A stretch of 40,958 nt of DNA from Micrococcales bacterium UBA7469 (GCA_002479805.1 DLPB01000024.1:24569-65526); one strand, 5' to 3'. Positions 22,418 to 31,279 are shown, counted from the stretch's first letter. Made by a program: numbers and translations. Notes: generated by a model not told the origin, from the sequence alone.

Positions 22418-25303
22418 TTAAGCAAAGTGCTTCTCGAACGCGACCCTCGCCTTGCGGGTAATCGAGAGATAGCTCTCCTCTAAAGACTGTGACTCCCCCG
22501 GCTGGTATTCCAAAATCCTCGCCATGGCCTCCAGTTGGCGCAGGTCCGCCGGCAGCTGATCGGTCCGCTTGTCGCTAGCCAGAACCTCTGCACTCCGACA
22601 GCGGGATGCAATCAACCAGCCCGCCAAAAGCCTCTCGACATCCTCGCGAGGGAGTAAACCAAGCTCGCCCAGGGCTGTGAGTGCCTCTGAGGTTGAGGTG
22701 GTGCGTAGCTCCGAATTGTTACAACCGTGAATGAGCTGCAGCAGCTGTACTAGCCACTCAACATCGGAGATCGAACCGCGCCCAAGCTTGAGGTGGCGGG
22801 CTGGATTTGCGCCCTGAGGAAGTCGTTCCGACTCAACCCTGGCCTTGATGCGTCTAATCTCTGTGAGGCTAGATTTAGCAATCTCTTTGGGATAGCGGTA
22901 TCGATCGACGAGGGATGTGAATTCCTCGCTTAGTTGGTTTGACCCAACTACCACCCTCGCGCGCAACAGAGCTTGAAACTCCCAAGGTTGAGCCCAGCGT
23001 TCGTAATACCCGGCATAACCGGCGATAGACCTCACGCGCGGGCCATTTTTACCTTCGGGGCGGAGATCTAGATCGAGCTCAAACTCCAGCAGCGAGTCCT
23101 TCGAAAGCGTAAGTAGCAGCTGGGAAATCTTCTCCGCCTCCGCTTGGGCGGTCAGTGACTCGGAGCGGTAAACCAACATACCGTCTGCGTCGGAACCAAA
23201 CCCTAGCTCTCGGCCGCCCCATCGACCCATTGCGACAATCCCGAAATCAAGCTGTGATCCCTGGGTCTGCTTAGCAAGAATCACAACTGCTTCGACGTAA
23301 GCATCCGTGATCGATGTCAGGCCTTCCGCAATCTGAGCCATCGTGGTTGCCCCCAGAACAGCGGAGCTCGCAATACGCAGCACTTCACGCCGTCGGATTT
23401 GCCTAATTGCTTCGGCAGCTTGCTCAATCTCTTGAGTTCGATCGAGGATCGCAAACATCTCCTCTCGAATGGCCTCTTTGGAGCGCGGAATGAGCGAGTC
23501 TTCATCACTGAACCAAACCGAAGAATCTGGAATGTGCTCCAAGAGCCTTGCGATGAAGGCCGATGAGGACAGCACCTTCATCAAGCGCTCAGCCGCCCCA
23601 GACGCGTCACGCAACATCCTCAGGAACCAATGGGTTTCACCTAGGGTTTCACTGAGTCTGCGGAATGAGACCAAAGCTCTGTCGGGGTCAATACCCTCAG
23701 CCATCCAGCGCAATAAAACCGGTAGCAAGGTTCGCTGAATAACGGCCCGCCTTGAGACACCCGAGGTTAGTGCAGTAATGTGGCTAACGGCGCCCTTGGG
23801 GTCCTTGAATCCGAGTGCGCTCAGGCGCTCCAGCACCTCCTCATCGGACAGCTTGACCTCACCAGGGGTCAAGCTGGCCATGGCAGTCAAAAGCGGGCGA
23901 TAGAAGACACTGTCGTGAAGTGCAGCAACCTCTGCCCGGACCCTTTGCCAAAGCTCTTCTAGCTCACCCGCGGTAAGCTGCATGCCGCGAGCCACTCTGC
24001 GCAGTTCAGATTCATCACTTGGCAGCAGGTGGTCCCTGCGGAGCTTAGATAGCTGGACTCGATGCTCGATGGCTCGCAGGGTTTGGTAGTGAGTCTTGAA
24101 CTTCTCGGCATCATGGCGACCGAGCAGCCCCGCATCGCTCAGGCTATCAAGCGCTGACAAGGTATTGGCAACCCTAACGCTCTCATCGGAGACTCCGTGA
24201 ACCAGCTGCAGCAGCTGGGCCGTAAACTCAACGTCCCTGAGGCCACCGCGACCGAGCTTGATCTCTCGTTCCCGCTCCTGCTGGGGAATTAGATCCAGCA
24301 CACGCTTGCGCATGTTTCGTGCGTTTTCAACAATGGCAGCCCGATTGGTTCTTGCCCATACCAGTGGTTTGATCTGATTCTCATACGCCAAGCCAAGAGC
24401 CTCGTCGCCTGCAACGAACCTGGCCTTGAGCAGGGCCTGAAACTCCCAATCCTCGGACCATTTTTCGTAGTAACTCAAATGGGAAGCCAAACGGCGAACC
24501 AATGCCCCCGATTTGCCCTCGGGACGCAAATTCGGATCAACCTGCCACAACCCGGGCTCAAGGCTGGGCTCGGAGATTATGCGGGCTAACTTGGTGGCAA
24601 GGCGGGTTCCAATGTCGATGACATCTTCGCCATCCCCATCCACGACATAAATCACATCGACATCTGACACATAGTTCAGCTCGCGCGCTCCGCACTTTCC
24701 CATGGCGATAATTGCAAACTGAGTTGCCGATACCTCTGCCGAATCGAATCGACCCTCGGAGATTAGCTCTCTTCTAGAAATGGCGAGCGCTGCGCCAAGT
24801 GCTCCGCCAGCAAGATCACTGAGCGCGCGAGTAACTAGCTGAATAGGCTGCTTGAAGTCTTGTTGGCCCAGGTCGTAATCGGTTATTCGAATCAGCTGCC
24901 TGAGGTAGGAGACTTTTAGGTCATCCTGTGACGCATCACTAAGGTTCTCAAGCTCTGAAGCTGTGGGCAAACCCACGGGCTTGCTGAACAGCGAGATAGA
25001 TTCCGGGTGCCTGGTTATGAAATCGGCCAAGCCATTGCTGGCTGCCAAAACCCGGCAAAGCCGCTCGGCCTGCTCCTGCTTCGCAATTAGCTTAGCCAGT
25101 GATTTTGCGTCAATTTCTGCCAATCGAATTAGCGCATCTAGTGCGCGATCAGGTGATGAGCTAGCTGAAATAGCTGCTAATGCGGCATGCCCACGATCTC
25201 CAACGAGCTTCACTAGCCGCTCGAGCTTTGGAACGGTCTCGCTCAAAGCTTCAAAACCTAAGCGTGCAAGCTCACTCAGCGGTGAGCTTCGGGAGTCGAC
25301 CAT
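22418..25303 (-). CDS. glnE: Bifunctional glutamine synthetase adenylyltransferase/deadenylase
   Basis: Adds AMP to, and removes it from, the glutamine synthetase tyrosine, tuning activity to nitrogen supply. It has 961 residues in two nucleotidyltransferase halves. The first (about residues 200-230) has GKCGARELNYVSDVDVIYV. The second (about 690-710) has GRWGGRELGFGSDADGMLVY. Each is followed by a substrate-binding repeat: DPNLRPEGKSGALVR with KLGRGGLRDVEFTAQLLQL, and DLRPEGKNGPRVRS with KLGRGSISDVEWLVQLLQL. The first half is the deadenylase and the second the adenylylase in the E. coli protein. The start codon directly abuts the glnA2 stop (TAA ATG), so the two genes are co-transcribed. Confidence 0.97.
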   Translation of the reverse strand: MVDSRSSPLSELARLGFEALSETVPKLERLVKLVGDRGHAALAAISASSSPDRALDALIRLAEIDAKSLAKLIAKQEQAERLCRVLAASNGLADFITRHPESISLFSKPVGLPTASELENLSDASQDDLKVSYLRQLIRITDYDLGQQDFKQPIQLVTRALSDLAGGALGAALAISRRELISEGRFDSAEVSATQFAIIAMGKCGARELNYVSDVDVIYVVDGDGEDVIDIGTRLATKLARIISEPSLEPGLWQVDPNLRPEGKSGALVRRLASHLSYYEKWSEDWEFQALLKARFVAGDEALGLAYENQIKPLVWARTNRAAIVENARNMRKRVLDLIPQQEREREIKLGRGGLRDVEFTAQLLQLVHGVSDESVRVANTLSALDSLSDAGLLGRHDAEKFKTHYQTLRAIEHRVQLSKLRRDHLLPSDESELRRVARGMQLTAGELEELWQRVRAEVAALHDSVFYRPLLTAMASLTPGEVKLSDEEVLERLSALGFKDPKGAVSHITALTSGVSRRAVIQRTLLPVLLRWMAEGIDPDRALVSFRRLSETLGETHWFLRMLRDASGAAERLMKVLSSSAFIARLLEHIPDSSVWFSDEDSLIPRSKEAIREEMFAILDRTQEIEQAAEAIRQIRRREVLRIASSAVLGATTMAQIAEGLTSITDAYVEAVVILAKQTQGSQLDFGIVAMGRWGGRELGFGSDADGMLVYRSESLTAQAEAEKISQLLLTLSKDSLLEFELDLDLRPEGKNGPRVRSIAGYAGYYERWAQPWEFQALLRARVVVGSNQLSEEFTSLVDRYRYPKEIAKSSLTEIRRIKARVESERLPQGANPARHLKLGRGSISDVEWLVQLLQLIHGCNNSELRTTSTSEALTALGELGLLPREDVERLLAGWLIASRCRSAEVLASDKRTDQLPADLRQLEAMARILEYQPGESQSLEESYLSITRKARVAFEKHFA

Positions 25304-26644
25304 TTACAGCGTGCGGAGGTTTTGCTCAAGCTCAAACGGGGTTACCTGGGAGCGATATTGAGCCCACTCGCTTCGTTTATTCGCGAGCACATAGCTGAAT
25401 ACCGACTCACCCAACACCTCGGCTGCCAACTCTGATGACTCGAGCTTGCGGATGGCGTGGTCGAGCGATTGCGGTAGTGGCTCAATGCCCATTGCACGGC
25501 GCTCTAGGTCACTCAGTGCCCAGACGTCATCCTCGGTCTCCGCAGCTAATTCATAGCCTTCTTCGATGCCCTTTAGTCCTGCAGAGAGCAGCAGCGCATA
25601 TGCCAGGTATGGGTTAGCAGCAGAGTCCATGGCACGGTATTCAATTCGAGTGCTCTGACTCTTCTCCGGCTTGTGCAGCGGCACGCGAATCAAAGCAGAG
25701 CGGTTGTTGTGACCCCAGCTGACATAGCTAGGTGCCTCGCCACCACCCCAAAGACGCTTATAGCTGTTGACGTACTGATTGGTCACCAACGTCAGTTCCG
25801 GTGCGTGGCGCAAAATGCCAGCGATGAATTGCCTTGCGACATTGCTCAGGTGGTATTTCGCGGCTGGGTCAAAGAAGGCGTTTCGATCACCCTCAAAGAG
25901 CGAAAAGTGGGTGTGCATGCCGCTACCAGGGTGGTTGGTAAAAGGCTTAGGCATGAAGGTTGCGTAGACACCTTGCTCAATGGCCACCTCCTTCACAACG
26001 GTCCGGAAGGTCATGATGTTGTCGGCCATCGAGAGCGCATCTGCGTAGCGCAGATCGATCTCGTTTTGCCCAGGACCGCCCTCGTGGTGGCTGAACTCAA
26101 CCGATATGCCGAGCTGCTCCAACATGGTGACCGCACGACGACGGAAATCGTGGGCCGTGCCACCGGGAACGTTGTCAAAGTAGCCAGCATTGTCGACCGG
26201 GACTGGAAGGCCGTTCTCGCCTAGCTCTGGGCTTTTCAGCAGGTAGAACTCAATCTCAGGATGGACATAAAAGCTAAAGCCCATCTTGGCTGCCTTGTCC
26301 AAAGCCCTGCGCAACACGTTTCTTGGATCGGCAGCCGCCGGCTTGCCATCAGGGGTGGCGATATCGCAAAACATTCGAGCTGCCGGGTCTACCGTGCCAC
26401 GCCAAGGGAGAATCTGGAAGGTAGAAGGGTCGGGCATTGCGAGCATGTCCGCTTCGCTAGTTCTGGCAAGTCCTTCGATTGCAGAGCCATCGAAGCCAAT
26501 TCCCTCAGCGAATGCGCCTTCAATCTCCGCAGGAGCTACAGCAACGGACTTTAGGGTGCCGGCGACGTCGGTAAACCATAGTCGAATGAACTTGACGCCA
26601 CGCTCTTCTATGGTGCGAAGTACGAACTCTTGCTGCTTGTCCAT
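25304..26644 (-). CDS. glnA2: Glutamine synthetase type I-alpha-like (GlnA2)
   Basis: A second glutamine synthetase-family enzyme of 446 residues. It keeps the catalytic motifs (GIGFDGSAIEGLA, PEIEFYLL, FMPKPFTNHPGSGMHTHFSL, YVNSYKRLWGG, NRSALIRVP). The adenylylation loop reads EDDVWALSDLE, with no Tyr at the modified position, so GlnE should not regulate it. Actinobacterial GlnA2 proteins vary; some make glutamine weakly and others act on different amine acceptors, so the substrate is left open. The ATG has a perfect AGGAGG Shine-Dalgarno sequence 4 nt upstream, unlike many neighbours. It is divergent from nadE and heads the glnA2-glnE operon. Confidence 0.93.
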   Translation of the reverse strand: MDKQQEFVLRTIEERGVKFIRLWFTDVAGTLKSVAVAPAEIEGAFAEGIGFDGSAIEGLARTSEADMLAMPDPSTFQILPWRGTVDPAARMFCDIATPDGKPAAADPRNVLRRALDKAAKMGFSFYVHPEIEFYLLKSPELGENGLPVPVDNAGYFDNVPGGTAHDFRRRAVTMLEQLGISVEFSHHEGGPGQNEIDLRYADALSMADNIMTFRTVVKEVAIEQGVYATFMPKPFTNHPGSGMHTHFSLFEGDRNAFFDPAAKYHLSNVARQFIAGILRHAPELTLVTNQYVNSYKRLWGGGEAPSYVSWGHNNRSALIRVPLHKPEKSQSTRIEYRAMDSAANPYLAYALLLSAGLKGIEEGYELAAETEDDVWALSDLERRAMGIEPLPQSLDHAIRKLESSELAAEVLGESVFSYVLANKRSEWAQYRSQVTPFELEQNLRTL

Positions 26645-26666
26645 TTAGCCTCCTGCTACTAGCTAA

Positions 26667-26672
26667 TAGGCT
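26667..26672 (+). promoter_or_regulatory. -10 element for a leaderless nadE mRNA
   Basis: TAGGCT is followed by 7 nt and the GTG at 26680. This spacing favours GTG 26680 over the in-frame GTG at 26674, which would lie only 1 nt from the -10. Confidence 0.5.
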
Positions 26673-26679
26673 AGTGGTT

Positions 26680-28290
26680 GTGCCAGAAATAAAAGTGGGT
26701 TTAGCGCAGACAAACCCGGTGGTCGGCGACTATCAAAACAACGCGCTCGAGATCTTGCGCTTGATGCGCGAGGCCAATGATTCTGGAGTGCAGCTTTTAG
26801 TGTTTGGTGAGCTTGCGCTGAACGGTTACCCGCTGGGTGACCTGAGCTATCGAGCAGATGTCATCGCAAGCGGAGAGGCTAAACTCGCTGAGATTGTCGA
26901 GGCTTCAAAGGGATTCCACAACCTAACTGTGGTGCTCGGTCACGCGACTGTCGCCACTGTTGAAAAGCCTGCGCTGCAATCCTCAGACGCCATCGCCCAC
27001 AACAGTGCGACGGTTTTTCGCGCTGGCGAAATTATCGGTCGCTACGACAAACAAAGACTGCCGAACTATGACGTTTTCGATGACTGGAGAAACTTCATAC
27101 CCGGCACTCAAGAGCTCATTTTCGAAGTTGCGGGCGAGAAGTGTGCGGTAGCAATTTGCGAGGACATTTGGGATGAAAGCTCCTCAAGACCTGCAGCCCT
27201 AAGAGCAGCCGGGGTTAGTCACCTGGTGGTGCCAAACGGCTCCCCTTACACCCGAGCCAAGAACAAACTGCGACGTGATGCCGCTCGCAGGTTTGCTGAC
27301 GGGATGGCGCTTGCCTACGTAAACCTAACGGGCGGGCAAGATGAGTTGGTATTTGATGGCGATAGCTTCCTGCTCGATTCCAATGGAAACGAGATTCTCA
27401 CCGCAGACATGGAGCCTGGTTTGTACACCCAAGACTCCCCCTATGCCGATAGCAAGGATGAAATCCAGAAGCTGCTTGATGTCTTGATTCTTGGCCTGCG
27501 CGATTACGTGCAGAAAACCGGACAGCGCAAGATTGTGCTTGGTCTAAGCGGAGGAATTGACTCCGCGTTGTGTGCGGCGATTGCAAAAGAAGCAGTCGGT
27601 GCACAAAACGTGACCGGAGTGCTTCTGCCATCTCGATATTCATCTGATCATTCGCTATCCGATGCCGAACTTTTGGCTAAGAACCTTGGTATTGAACATC
27701 GAACTGTTCCCATCGACCCTGCACATCAGGCGTTCGAAGCGAGTTTGCCCCTTAGCTCCTTGGCGCAAGAAAACATTCAAGCCAGAATTCGGGCCGTCAT
27801 CCTTATGGGCATTTCAAATTCAGAAGGTCACCTGCTAATTAGCACCGGAAACAAATCTGAGGTCGCGGTTGGATACTCGACGATGTATGGCGACGCGGCC
27901 GGCGGATTCGCGCCGATCAAAGACGTTTACAAAACCGACGTTTGGCGACTCGCAACTGCCTACAACGATCGTTACGACAGCTTCGTGATTCCTGAAAATT
28001 CAATTGTGAAACCACCGAGTGCGGAGTTGCGTCCCGGGCAACTAGACCAAGATTCACTGCCGGATTACGGGCTGCTGGACGACGTTCTAGGGCTTTTGAT
28101 AGAGGGTAAAAAGACTGTCACCGAAGTGGTGGCTGCAGGTTTTGATGCGGAGACAGTCACCCGAATTGATGGCATGGTCAGGGCCTCGGAGTGGAAACGC
28201 TCTCAGGGTGCCATCGGCACAAAAACTACCGAGGTGGCCTTCGGTCGTGGTCGAAGAGTTCCGCTCACCACTAGATTTGGGAAGCTATGA
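26680..28290 (+). CDS. nadE: Glutamine-dependent NAD+ synthetase
   Basis: Makes NAD+ from deaminated NAD, using ammonia released from glutamine. About 536 residues in two domains. The N-terminal nitrilase-type glutaminase has the Glu-Lys-Cys triad: Glu in FGELALNGYP, Lys in YDKQRLPNYDVF, Cys in VAICEDIWDE. The C-terminal synthetase has the PP-loop LGLSGGIDSALCAAIA and the later STGNKSEVAVGYSTMYGD. There are two in-frame GTG starts (26674, 26680); I chose 26680 because it fits a leaderless promoter. Homology begins at PEIKVGLAQTNPVVGD either way. The 3' end overlaps panB by 4 bp (ATGA). Confidence 0.95.
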   Translation: MPEIKVGLAQTNPVVGDYQNNALEILRLMREANDSGVQLLVFGELALNGYPLGDLSYRADVIASGEAKLAEIVEASKGFHNLTVVLGHATVATVEKPALQSSDAIAHNSATVFRAGEIIGRYDKQRLPNYDVFDDWRNFIPGTQELIFEVAGEKCAVAICEDIWDESSSRPAALRAAGVSHLVVPNGSPYTRAKNKLRRDAARRFADGMALAYVNLTGGQDELVFDGDSFLLDSNGNEILTADMEPGLYTQDSPYADSKDEIQKLLDVLILGLRDYVQKTGQRKIVLGLSGGIDSALCAAIAKEAVGAQNVTGVLLPSRYSSDHSLSDAELLAKNLGIEHRTVPIDPAHQAFEASLPLSSLAQENIQARIRAVILMGISNSEGHLLISTGNKSEVAVGYSTMYGDAAGGFAPIKDVYKTDVWRLATAYNDRYDSFVIPENSIVKPPSAELRPGQLDQDSLPDYGLLDDVLGLLIEGKKTVTEVVAAGFDAETVTRIDGMVRASEWKRSQGAIGTKTTEVAFGRGRRVPLTTRFGKL

Positions 28291-29072
28291 AAATTAGAAC
28301 CTCGACACTTGCAGCCCTAAAGCAAAAAGGGCAGAAGTTCTCCTGCCTAACAAGCTATGACGCGCTCACCGCAGAGATTTTCGACCAGGCCGGCATCGAG
28401 GTGATTTTGGTCGGAGACTCCGCAAGCAACACGGTGTTGGCAAACGATGGAACGCTCCCAATCACGCTCGATGAGATGCTGGTCTTTGGCAGGGCGGTTT
28501 CCAGATCGGTCAAGAGCGCTTTGGTTGTTCTCGACATGCCTTTTGGCAGCTATGAGGTCTCCCCTACCCAGGCCGTGGAGAACGGCATTCGCGCCATGAA
28601 GGAGTCCGGTGCGGCAGCTTTGAAGATTGAAGGTTCCAGGACCGCCCAAATCAGCGCTCTTGTGGAAGCTGGCATCCCGGTCATGGGACATGTCGGCTTC
28701 ACGCCACAATCAGTGCACGCGCTTGGCGGCTTCAAGGTGCAGGGTCGAGGAGAGGCCGGGGAGAAAATCCTCCGGGATTGTCTAGACATTGAGGCCGCAG
28801 GAGCATTTGCCATTGTGCTGGAAATGGTGCCTGCCGATCTAGCGGCCAAAATCACAGAACAGTTGTCTATCCCGACAATTGGAATCGGTGCGGGTAATCA
28901 AACCGATGCCCAAATTCTGGTCTGGACTGACTTCGCCGGTCTTGGTGCAACGTCACCTTCGTTCACCAAGCAGTACCTGAACCTTCGGCAAAGCCTCCTT
29001 GATGCCGCCAGCCTTTACCGGTCAGAGGTGCTAGCGAGCGAGTTCCCAGGTTCAGACAAGTCCTTTAACTGA
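28287..29072 (+). CDS. panB: 3-methyl-2-oxobutanoate hydroxymethyltransferase
   Basis: First committed step of pantothenate (CoA) synthesis: transfers a hydroxymethyl group from methylene-tetrahydrofolate to 2-oxoisovalerate. It has 261 residues and a TIM-barrel fold. Family motifs: SCLTSYDALTAEIFDQAGI, LVGDSASNTVL (metal/substrate site), VVLDMPFGSY, AALKIEG, GIPVMGHVGFTPQSVHALGG, and IGIGAGNQTDAQILVWTD. It is coupled to nadE by an ATGA overlap, so two coenzyme pathways (NAD and CoA) share a transcript. The stop codon is 1 bp from the stop of the convergent SPOR-type gene. Confidence 0.96.
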   Translation: MKIRTSTLAALKQKGQKFSCLTSYDALTAEIFDQAGIEVILVGDSASNTVLANDGTLPITLDEMLVFGRAVSRSVKSALVVLDMPFGSYEVSPTQAVENGIRAMKESGAAALKIEGSRTAQISALVEAGIPVMGHVGFTPQSVHALGGFKVQGRGEAGEKILRDCLDIEAAGAFAIVLEMVPADLAAKITEQLSIPTIGIGAGNQTDAQILVWTDFAGLGATSPSFTKQYLNLRQSLLDAASLYRSEVLASEFPGSDKSFN

Positions 29073-29073
29073 A

Positions 29074-29247
29074 TTACTCCTCAGCATCCTCGTCACGTAT
29101 CTTCTTCGCACGTTCCTCAATGATTTGAAGAGCATTTGCGGCATCTTCGTAGCGAGCGAATGGTCCGATTCGTTCAACTGAGAGCGACTGCTTGCCGATT
29201 TCGACCTGCTGGGTTTTGGTGTTGAACCAATATTCATCTTTCGCCAT
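29074..29247 (-). CDS. Small SPOR-type protein (57 aa)
   Basis: A short gene read directly from the sequence: it begins MAKDEYWFNTKTQQVEIGKQ, continues with ERIGPFARYEDAANALQIIE, and ends in a charged EERAKKIRDEDAEE tail. This is the small actinobacterial protein often annotated as SPOR domain-containing, with the YWFNTKTQQVE and RxGPFxxxEEAxxAL pattern. There is no signal peptide or membrane segment, so a peptidoglycan-binding role is doubtful and the function is unknown. The ATG lies 6 nt downstream of TAGGCT with no Shine-Dalgarno sequence, so a leaderless mRNA is likely. It is divergent from map and convergent with panB. Confidence 0.85.
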   Translation of the reverse strand: MAKDEYWFNTKTQQVEIGKQSLSVERIGPFARYEDAANALQIIEERAKKIRDEDAEE

Positions 29248-29253
29248 GGTTTG

Positions 29254-29283
29254 AGCCTAGTCAGCCGATTTCAAAAATAGACT
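29254..29283. promoter_or_regulatory. Divergent leaderless promoters (SPOR-type gene / map)
   Basis: On the minus strand TAGGCT (complement of 29254-29259) is followed by CAAACC and the ATG of the SPOR-type gene. On the plus strand TAGACT (29278-29283) is followed by 7 nt and the GTG of map. Neither gene has a Shine-Dalgarno sequence. Confidence 0.55.
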
Positions 29284-29290
29284 TGCCCAC

Positions 29291-30154
29291 GTGCCAAAAG
29301 ATAAAGCGGGAAAGCTATTGCCTGGGAAGCTCACCCCCCTAAGAGCGGTACCCGCGGGCATTCCAAGACCTGAGTACGTCGGCAAACCAGCACCGGCCGC
29401 CCACGTTGGCGGCGATAAGTATGACCAACAGACAATCCAAAAGATTCGGCGCGCCAGCAGAATAGCAGCACAGGCGCTAAACGTCGTTCTTGAAAGCGCA
29501 CAGCCAGGTATTACCACCGATGAGCTAGATCGAATCGGCCACGAGTTTCTAGTATCGCAAGGCGCATACCCATCAACCCTTGGTTACCGGGGCTTTCCAA
29601 AATCGCTGTGCAGTTCGATGAACGAAGTTATTTGCCACGGCATACCGGATGACACCGTCTTGGAAGATGGTGACCTGCTCAACATCGACATATCTGCCTT
29701 TGTCGACGGTGTTCACGGAGATACCAATGGCACCGTGCTTGTCGGTGACGGCGTCGCTGAGTTGCAAGACCTGGTGACACGAACCAAGGAAGCAATGCAT
29801 CGCGGCATCAACGCAGCGCTACCGGGTCGAGAGGTCAACATAATTGGTCGCGCCATCGAAAGTTACGCCAAGCGCTTCAACTACGGCGTGGTGAAGGAAT
29901 TCACTGGGCACGGGGTCGGCACCAGTTTTCACACGGGCCTGATCATCCCGCACTACGACGAGCCTGAATACAACACCTTGATTGAGGTTGGCATGGTCTT
30001 CACCGTCGAGCCGATGCTGACCTTAGGTTCGGCTGATTGGGACATGTGGGAGGACGGCTGGACCGTGACCACCAAGGACAAGCAGCACACAGCGCAATTT
30101 GAACACACCATCTTGATTACTGAAGATGGTCCAGAAATCCTTACGGAGGCATAG
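29291..30154 (+). CDS. map: Type I methionine aminopeptidase
   Basis: Removes the initiator methionine from new proteins; a di-metal pita-bread-fold enzyme. It has 287 residues, with an N-terminal extension of about 45 residues (PKDKAGKLLPGKLTPLRAVP, Pro-rich) typical of the actinobacterial long form. Metal ligands are visible: Asp in LNIDISAFVDGVHGDTNGT, His in EFTGHGVGTSFHTG, Glu in VFTVEPML, and Glu in FEHTILITEDG. The substrate-side SSMNEVICHGIP is also present. The GTG start is predicted to be leaderless. The stop codon shares one base with the GTG of ppgK (TAGTG). Confidence 0.95.
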   Translation: MPKDKAGKLLPGKLTPLRAVPAGIPRPEYVGKPAPAAHVGGDKYDQQTIQKIRRASRIAAQALNVVLESAQPGITTDELDRIGHEFLVSQGAYPSTLGYRGFPKSLCSSMNEVICHGIPDDTVLEDGDLLNIDISAFVDGVHGDTNGTVLVGDGVAELQDLVTRTKEAMHRGINAALPGREVNIIGRAIESYAKRFNYGVVKEFTGHGVGTSFHTGLIIPHYDEPEYNTLIEVGMVFTVEPMLTLGSADWDMWEDGWTVTTKDKQHTAQFEHTILITEDGPEILTEA

Positions 30155-30912
30155 TGGGTAAAAAAGCCGTTGGAATCGACATTGGTGGAACTGGCATCAA
30201 GGCAGCCGTTGTCGACATCAAAAAGGGCGAGCTGGTCTCGGACCGAGTTCGGGTAGAGACGCCAGCTGGCGGCGAGCCCGAGGCAATTGCGCAAACCTGC
30301 AAAACGATGTTGGAAAAACTAGGTGTGGCAAGTAAGAACTACCCGGTGGGCATTTGCTTTCCTGCGGTAGTGAAGCACGGTTTCACCCAGTCGGCGGCTA
30401 ATGTCTCAAAACGCTGGATTGGTCTAAACGCAGACGAGCTTTTTGATAAGACTCTTGATCGCCACACCCACGTCATCAACGATGCCGATGCTGCCGGTTT
30501 GGCAGAAGTGAAGTTTGGTGCCGGTAAGGGTTCTCACGGTCTAACCATCATGACAACCCTCGGCACTGGAATTGGTACCGCGCTTTTTTACAACGGAGTG
30601 CTAATTCCAAATGCCGAGCTTGGTCACCTGGAAATCGAAGGCGTCGATTACGAAACCAAGGCCGCATACAGCGCCATGGAAGGCGAGGAACTGAGCTTTG
30701 AGGCCTGGGCTGAGAGACTGCAAAAGTATTACTCGACTCTGGAGCGACTGCTAGTGCCTGATCTCTTCATCGTCGGTGGCGGGATCTCGAAAAATCATGA
30801 AAAGTTCTTGCCGCTCCTAAAACTCAAGACTCGGATCGTTCCGGCAACCACCAAGAACTCTGCTGGAATCATTGGCGCGGCTTCGCTGGCCTATGCATCC
30901 AGTGAAGATTAG
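30154..30912 (+). CDS. ppgK: Polyphosphate glucokinase
   Basis: Phosphorylates glucose using polyphosphate (or ATP), a typically actinobacterial enzyme of the ROK/ASKHA fold. It has 252 residues. The phosphate-1 motif is VGIDIGGTGIKAAVVD. The catalytic Asp region is HVINDADAAGLAEVKFG. The family block LTIMTTLGTGIGTALFYNGV and the ELGHLEIEG motif follow. The C-terminal FIVGGGISKN binds nucleotide. It is coupled to map by a 1-bp overlap. Its stop codon is next to the 3' end of the convergent RNase P RNA gene. Confidence 0.93.
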   Translation: MGKKAVGIDIGGTGIKAAVVDIKKGELVSDRVRVETPAGGEPEAIAQTCKTMLEKLGVASKNYPVGICFPAVVKHGFTQSAANVSKRWIGLNADELFDKTLDRHTHVINDADAAGLAEVKFGAGKGSHGLTIMTTLGTGIGTALFYNGVLIPNAELGHLEIEGVDYETKAAYSAMEGEELSFEAWAERLQKYYSTLERLLVPDLFIVGGGISKNHEKFLPLLKLKTRIVPATTKNSAGIIGAASLAYASSED

Positions 30913-31246
30913 TAGATGGGCCAACCGATACGCCGGGTTCTGTCGTGGACGATCATCTATCTCGGCTCGCAATTACTCACGAGCTCTAGCGACCTACCCG
31001 AAGGCTAAGCGAGCAGCTCATAGCGCCTTCTGCTTGGTCTTGCTCCCGATGAGGTTTACATAGCCAACTCAGTCACCTGAATTGCTGGTGGTCTCTTACA
31101 CCACCGTTTCACCCTTACCCTTGCGGGCGGTTTACTTTCTGTTGCACTGTCTCTCGGATTGCTCCGGGTGGGAGTTACCCACCATCGTGCTCTTTGGAGC
31201 CCGGACGTTCCTCGACTATGTCGCGACCGCCTGGTTGACCCATCTA
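30913..31246 (-). ncRNA. rnpB: RNase P RNA (bacterial type A)
   Basis: The catalytic RNA that matures the 5' ends of tRNAs. Recognised on the minus strand by the conserved P4 5' strand and flank (GAGGAACGTCCGGGCTCC), the CAGAAAGTAAACCGCC block with AAGGGTGAAACGG, and the 3' P4 strand and tail (CGACAGAACCCGGCGTATCG). P1 forms between GATGGGTCAACC at the 5' end and GGTTGGCCCATC at the 3' end, which fixes the ends to within a few bases. About 334 nt. It begins roughly 9 nt after the RNase H/phosphatase stop codon and has its own promoter. The + strand reading frames in this interval are not genes. Confidence 0.96.
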
Positions 31247-31251
31247 GCTAA

Positions 31252-31279
31252 AGCCTACTTAGTTGGCAGGTGTTGGCAA
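31252..31279 (-). promoter_or_regulatory. rnpB promoter overlapping the upstream stop codon
   Basis: On the minus strand TTGCCA (complement of 31274-31279; five of six -35 bases) is 16 bp from TAGGCT (complement of 31252-31257). The -10 begins with the TAG stop codon of the RNase H fusion gene. Seven nt downstream is the G that opens RNase P helix P1, so the transcript would begin at the mature 5' end. Confidence 0.6.

Noticed and set aside
26674..26679. GTG 26674 as the nadE start.
   Set aside because: It would lie 1 nt after the -10 element; GTG 26680 fits the leaderless spacing and the protein homology equally well. Kept as an alternative.
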